A stretch of 64,000 bases of DNA from Candidatus Nanopelagicus limnes (GTDB lineage: Bacteria > Actinomycetota > Actinomycetes > Nanopelagicales > Nanopelagicaceae): contig NZ_CP016768.2 of assembly GCF_002287885.2 (NCBI RefSeq), positions 372,001 to 436,000 of the forward strand, read 5' to 3'. Both the position numbers and the translations under genes were made by a program. The notes beneath the pieces are model-generated. The model made no database searches, was not told where the DNA came from, and worked only from the letters and a program-made list of their open reading frames with translations. Positions 61,201 through 64,000 of this stretch are shown in pieces; position 1 is the first letter of the stretch, and each line of letters opens with the position of its first letter.

Positions 61201-62637
61201 ATGCCTACCTTTGTAGTTGAAACCTACGGCTGTCAGATGAATGTTCATGACTCCGAACGTATCTCAGGTCTTTTATTAGATGCTGGTTATACCCAAGCGT
61301 TGGCAGATACTCAACCAGATTTAGTTGTTTTTAATACTTGTGCGGTTAGAGAAAATGCTGACAATAAACTTTATGGAAATCTATCCTTCCTAGCGCCTCG
61401 CAAGAAAAGTGATCCAAACTTTCAAATTGCTGTTGGTGGTTGCATGGCGCAAAAGGATCAAGATGCGATTATTAAACGAGCTCCATATGTGGATGTGGTC
61501 TTTGGAACTCACAATATTGGCTCACTGCCAATTTTGTTAGAACGTGCTCGAATTGAGGAAGCATCTCAGGTTGAAATCAAAGAATCACTTGAACACTTCC
61601 CATCCACCTTGCCAGTTAAACGTGATTCAGCATTTTCAGCGTGGGTTTCAGTTTCAGTAGGTTGTAATAACACCTGCACATTTTGCATCGTGCCATCCCT
61701 GCGCGGAATTGAGAAAGACCGGCCTGCCGATGAAATTATGAAAGAGGTCAAAGCCTTAGTTGCTCAAGGGGTAATTGAAGTTACCTTGCTTGGCCAAAAT
61801 GTAAATGCATATGGAGTTGATTTTGGTGATCGAGGCGCCTTTGCAAAATTACTTCGCCAGTGCGGTGAGGTTGATGGATTAGAGCGAGTTAGGTTCATGT
61901 CTCCTCACCCAAGAGATTTTACAGATGATGTAATTGATGCGATGGCGCAGACGAAAAATGCTATGCCACACCTGCATATGCCATTGCAATCAGGTAGTAA
62001 TCAGATTTTACAAGCGATGCGTCGTTCATACCGCAGGGAAAGATATTTAGGAATCATTGAAAAGGTGCGAGCAGCGATGCCAGAGGCAGCAATTACTACC
62101 GACATTATTGTTGGTTTTCCTGGGGAAAGTGATGATGATTTTGCGCAAACTATTGATTTAGTTAAAGAAGCCAAATTTTCAGCAGCATATACATTTCAAT
62201 ACTCAAAGCGTCCGGGTACACCTGCTGCCACCATGCCTAATCAAATTGCTGATGATGTAATGGCAGATCGGTATAACCAGCTGCATAAAATTCAACAAGA
62301 GATTTCAAAGAGTGAAAATGAAAAACTCATAGGCAAAACTGTGGAGTTATTAGTTTCAGGCCATGAAGGCCGACATGATTTAGATCAAAATCGAATGAAT
62401 GGTCGCAGCGCTGATTTTAGGCTTACTCATTTTGATAACTCAGCTGCAACTGCCAGACCTGGTGATCTAGTTAAGGTAAAAGTAGTCGAGGCTTTTGCAA
62501 ACCATATTGTTGCTAGCGCGCCAATCTCAGTGACTAAAACTCGTGGCGGTGATGCTCATGCCAGTTGGATGGCAGAAAAAGGGGATAAGAAGATATTACT
62601 TGGGATACCAACTTTGGCATCTTTAAAGTCTTTATGA
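61201..62637 (+). CDS. miaB: tRNA-2-methylthio-N6-dimethylallyladenosine synthase MiaB
   Basis: 478 residues. UPF0004 cysteines C11, C47 and C81; the radical-SAM motif C155-NNT-C159-TF-C162; and a C-terminal TRAM domain. It adds the methylthio group to i6A37 made by MiaA, encoded directly downstream with a four-base overlap. Confidence 0.96.
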
Positions 62638-63536
62638 GTTTGATAATAATATGTGGTGCAACTGCTACTGGAAAAAGTGATTTAGCCTTAGCTGTTGCCA
62701 AGGAAATAAATGCTGAAATTATTAATGCAGATTCAATGCAGGTTTATAAGGGCATGGATATTGGAACAGCTAAATTACCAATCTCAGAGCGAAATGAGAT
62801 TCCACATCACCTTCTAGATTTACTTGAGGTCACACAGGAGGCAAATGTTTCCTGGTATCAAGGCCTAGCTAGAGAAAAAATTGATCAACTTCTTGGCACT
62901 GGAAAATCAGTTGTAGTTGTTGGCGGAACTGGTCTTTATATCAAAGCCATTTTAGATGATCTAAATTTTCCAGATACAGACCCAATAGTGCGCCAACAAT
63001 TAACTGATGAGGCGCAAGTAGTTGGAAATGATCAAATGCATGAGCGGCTTGCAAAGTTAGATCCGGCAGCAGCTCTTGCAATTCCAAAAGAGAATATCCG
63101 CCGAGTCATTAGAGCACTTGAGGTAATCCAAATTACTGGTAAACCATTTACAGCTAATTTACCAAGGCAGGCAAGCAGTAAATATCCAGATGCAAAGCAG
63201 TTTGGTTTAGTTCTAGATCGTGAGAATTTAGATTCTAAAATCGATAAAAGAGTTGAAAATATGTGGGAGAAGGGATTCATCCGAGAGGTCATGCAACTTA
63301 TGACTAAAGGGTTGGAGCAAGCAACGACTGCCAAGATGGCTCTTGGTTATAGCCAGATAATGAATTATTTAAATGGTGAGTGTGATGAAGCATTTGCAAA
63401 AGAGGAGACTAAACGAGTTACTCGGGCATATGCCAGACGGCAAGAAACCTGGTTCTCGCGGGATGATCGAATCAAGTGGTTGGCGCCAGAAAGTAAGGCC
63501 GGCCAGTTAGAAAAACTGTTGGCTAGTATTAATTAA
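62634..63536 (+). CDS. miaA: tRNA dimethylallyltransferase MiaA
   Basis: 300 residues. The P-loop is [16 protein letters not shown] near residues 6-20, followed by [18 protein letters not shown] and [12 protein letters not shown]. It prenylates A37 of tRNAs reading U-starting codons. The donor DMAPP comes from the MEP pathway (dxr, ispG). It overlaps miaB by four bases and dapF by one. Confidence 0.96.
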
Positions 63537-64000
63537 TGATAAAAGCTACCTACGGCCATGGCACACACAATGATTTTGTGCTGGTCTTTGATGAAGCAGA
63601 TCAGCTGAAATTTACATCAGAGCAGATAAAGAAAATTTGTGATCGAAGCACTGGTGTTGGTAGTGATGGATTTATAAAGATTGTTAAAAAAGATGGCCAG
63701 TGGTTTATGGATTACCTAAATGCCGATGGCAGTGTGGCTGAGATGTGTGGCAATGGAATTCGAGTAATGGCTCGCTACCTTACGCAGAATAATCATCAGG
63801 GTAGTGGCATCTATGCAATTAATACTAGAGATGGACGAAAATTTCTTTCAGTACCTGAAGAGGGTGATATCGCTGTGAATATGGGCCAGGTTGCACAAGT
63901 TCCTGGTGAAATAAAAGTGACTGTAAATGGCAATACTTTTCGAGGATTTAACATTGATATGGGTAATCCACACGCAGTGGTTTTTGTAGAAGACATGAGT
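63536..64000 (+). CDS. dapF: Diaminopimelate epimerase, N-terminal part (3' end outside window)
   Basis: The frame starts at ATG 63536 overlapping the miaA stop (TAATG) and is open for 155 codons to the window end. KATYGHGTHNDFVLVFD and STGVGSDGFI match the start of DapF, and the first catalytic cysteine is in EMCGNGIRVMARYL. It converts LL- to meso-diaminopimelate for lysine and peptidoglycan, and joins dapA and dapB in this window. Confidence 0.95.
   Translation, partial: MIKATYGHGTHNDFVLVFDEADQLKFTSEQIKKICDRSTGVGSDGFIKIVKKDGQWFMDYLNADGSVAEMCGNGIRVMARYLTQNNHQGSGIYAINTRDGRKFLSVPEEGDIAVNMGQVAQVPGEIKVTVNGNTFRGFNIDMGNPHAVVFVEDMS

Overview
The window reads as a chromosomal segment of a small, streamlined, low-to-medium GC actinobacterium. 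Gene order is classically actinobacterial: xerC-rpsB-tsf-pyrH-frr-cdsA-rlmN; dxr-rip1-ispG-proS; rimP-nusA-ylxR-infB-rbfA-truB-ribF-rpsO-pnp; ftsK-rodZ-rimO-pgsA-cinA-clgR-DUF3046-recA-recX-miaB-miaA-dapF. Intergenic gaps are tiny, start/stop overlaps (ATGA, TAATG) are common, and codons are AT-leaning. This resembles the freshwater acI / Nanopelagicales group (Ca. Planktophila or Nanopelagicus type); that placement is inferred from gene order and composition, not from a search.

Layout. 1-744 is the tail of gatB. 754-11332 is a branched-chain amino-acid block: ilvD, then a leader peptide with attenuator, then ilvB-ilvN-ilvC-serA-leuB-ilvE-cimA. 11343-18798 runs from xerC and an unassigned methyltransferase through the translation/lipid genes rpsB to rlmN. 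18886-30488 is a polyamine block: an aminobutyraldehyde-type dehydrogenase, the potDABC importer, agmatinase (speB) and a GABA aminotransferase (gabT). It is interrupted at 24774-28136 by a roughly 3.3 kb segment with two paralogous secreted M6-like metallopeptidases, flanked by two copies of the speB 5' end. 30541-35753 is the isoprenoid/site-2 protease/proS block, followed by a TauE-like exporter. 36562-47246 holds nusA-infB-rpsO-pnp and an M16 peptidase. 47243-52571 holds lysine biosynthesis (dapB, dapA), a glutaredoxin-like protein, azlCD, thyX and RNase J. 52654 to the end is the ftsK-to-dapF block with a LexA-type box at recA.

How the genes work together. Citramalate synthase with LeuB, IlvD, IlvBNC and IlvE can supply isoleucine, valine and leucine precursors, under a leader peptide rich in Ile/Val codons. 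The Pot importer, agmatinase, aminobutyraldehyde dehydrogenase and GabT form an uptake-and-degradation route from agmatine/putrescine towards succinate semialdehyde.

Most unusual items: the duplicated speB start around the peptidase pair, with a 14-bp inverted repeat inside the flanks; the ilvB attenuator; a large nested stem-loop in the recA leader; stem-loops ahead of pnp, rpsO and rpsB; two small genes (46 and 47 codons); and a recurrent TANNNT-N6/7-start pattern that implies many leaderless mRNAs. No tRNA, rRNA, CRISPR array, transposase or prophage gene was seen.
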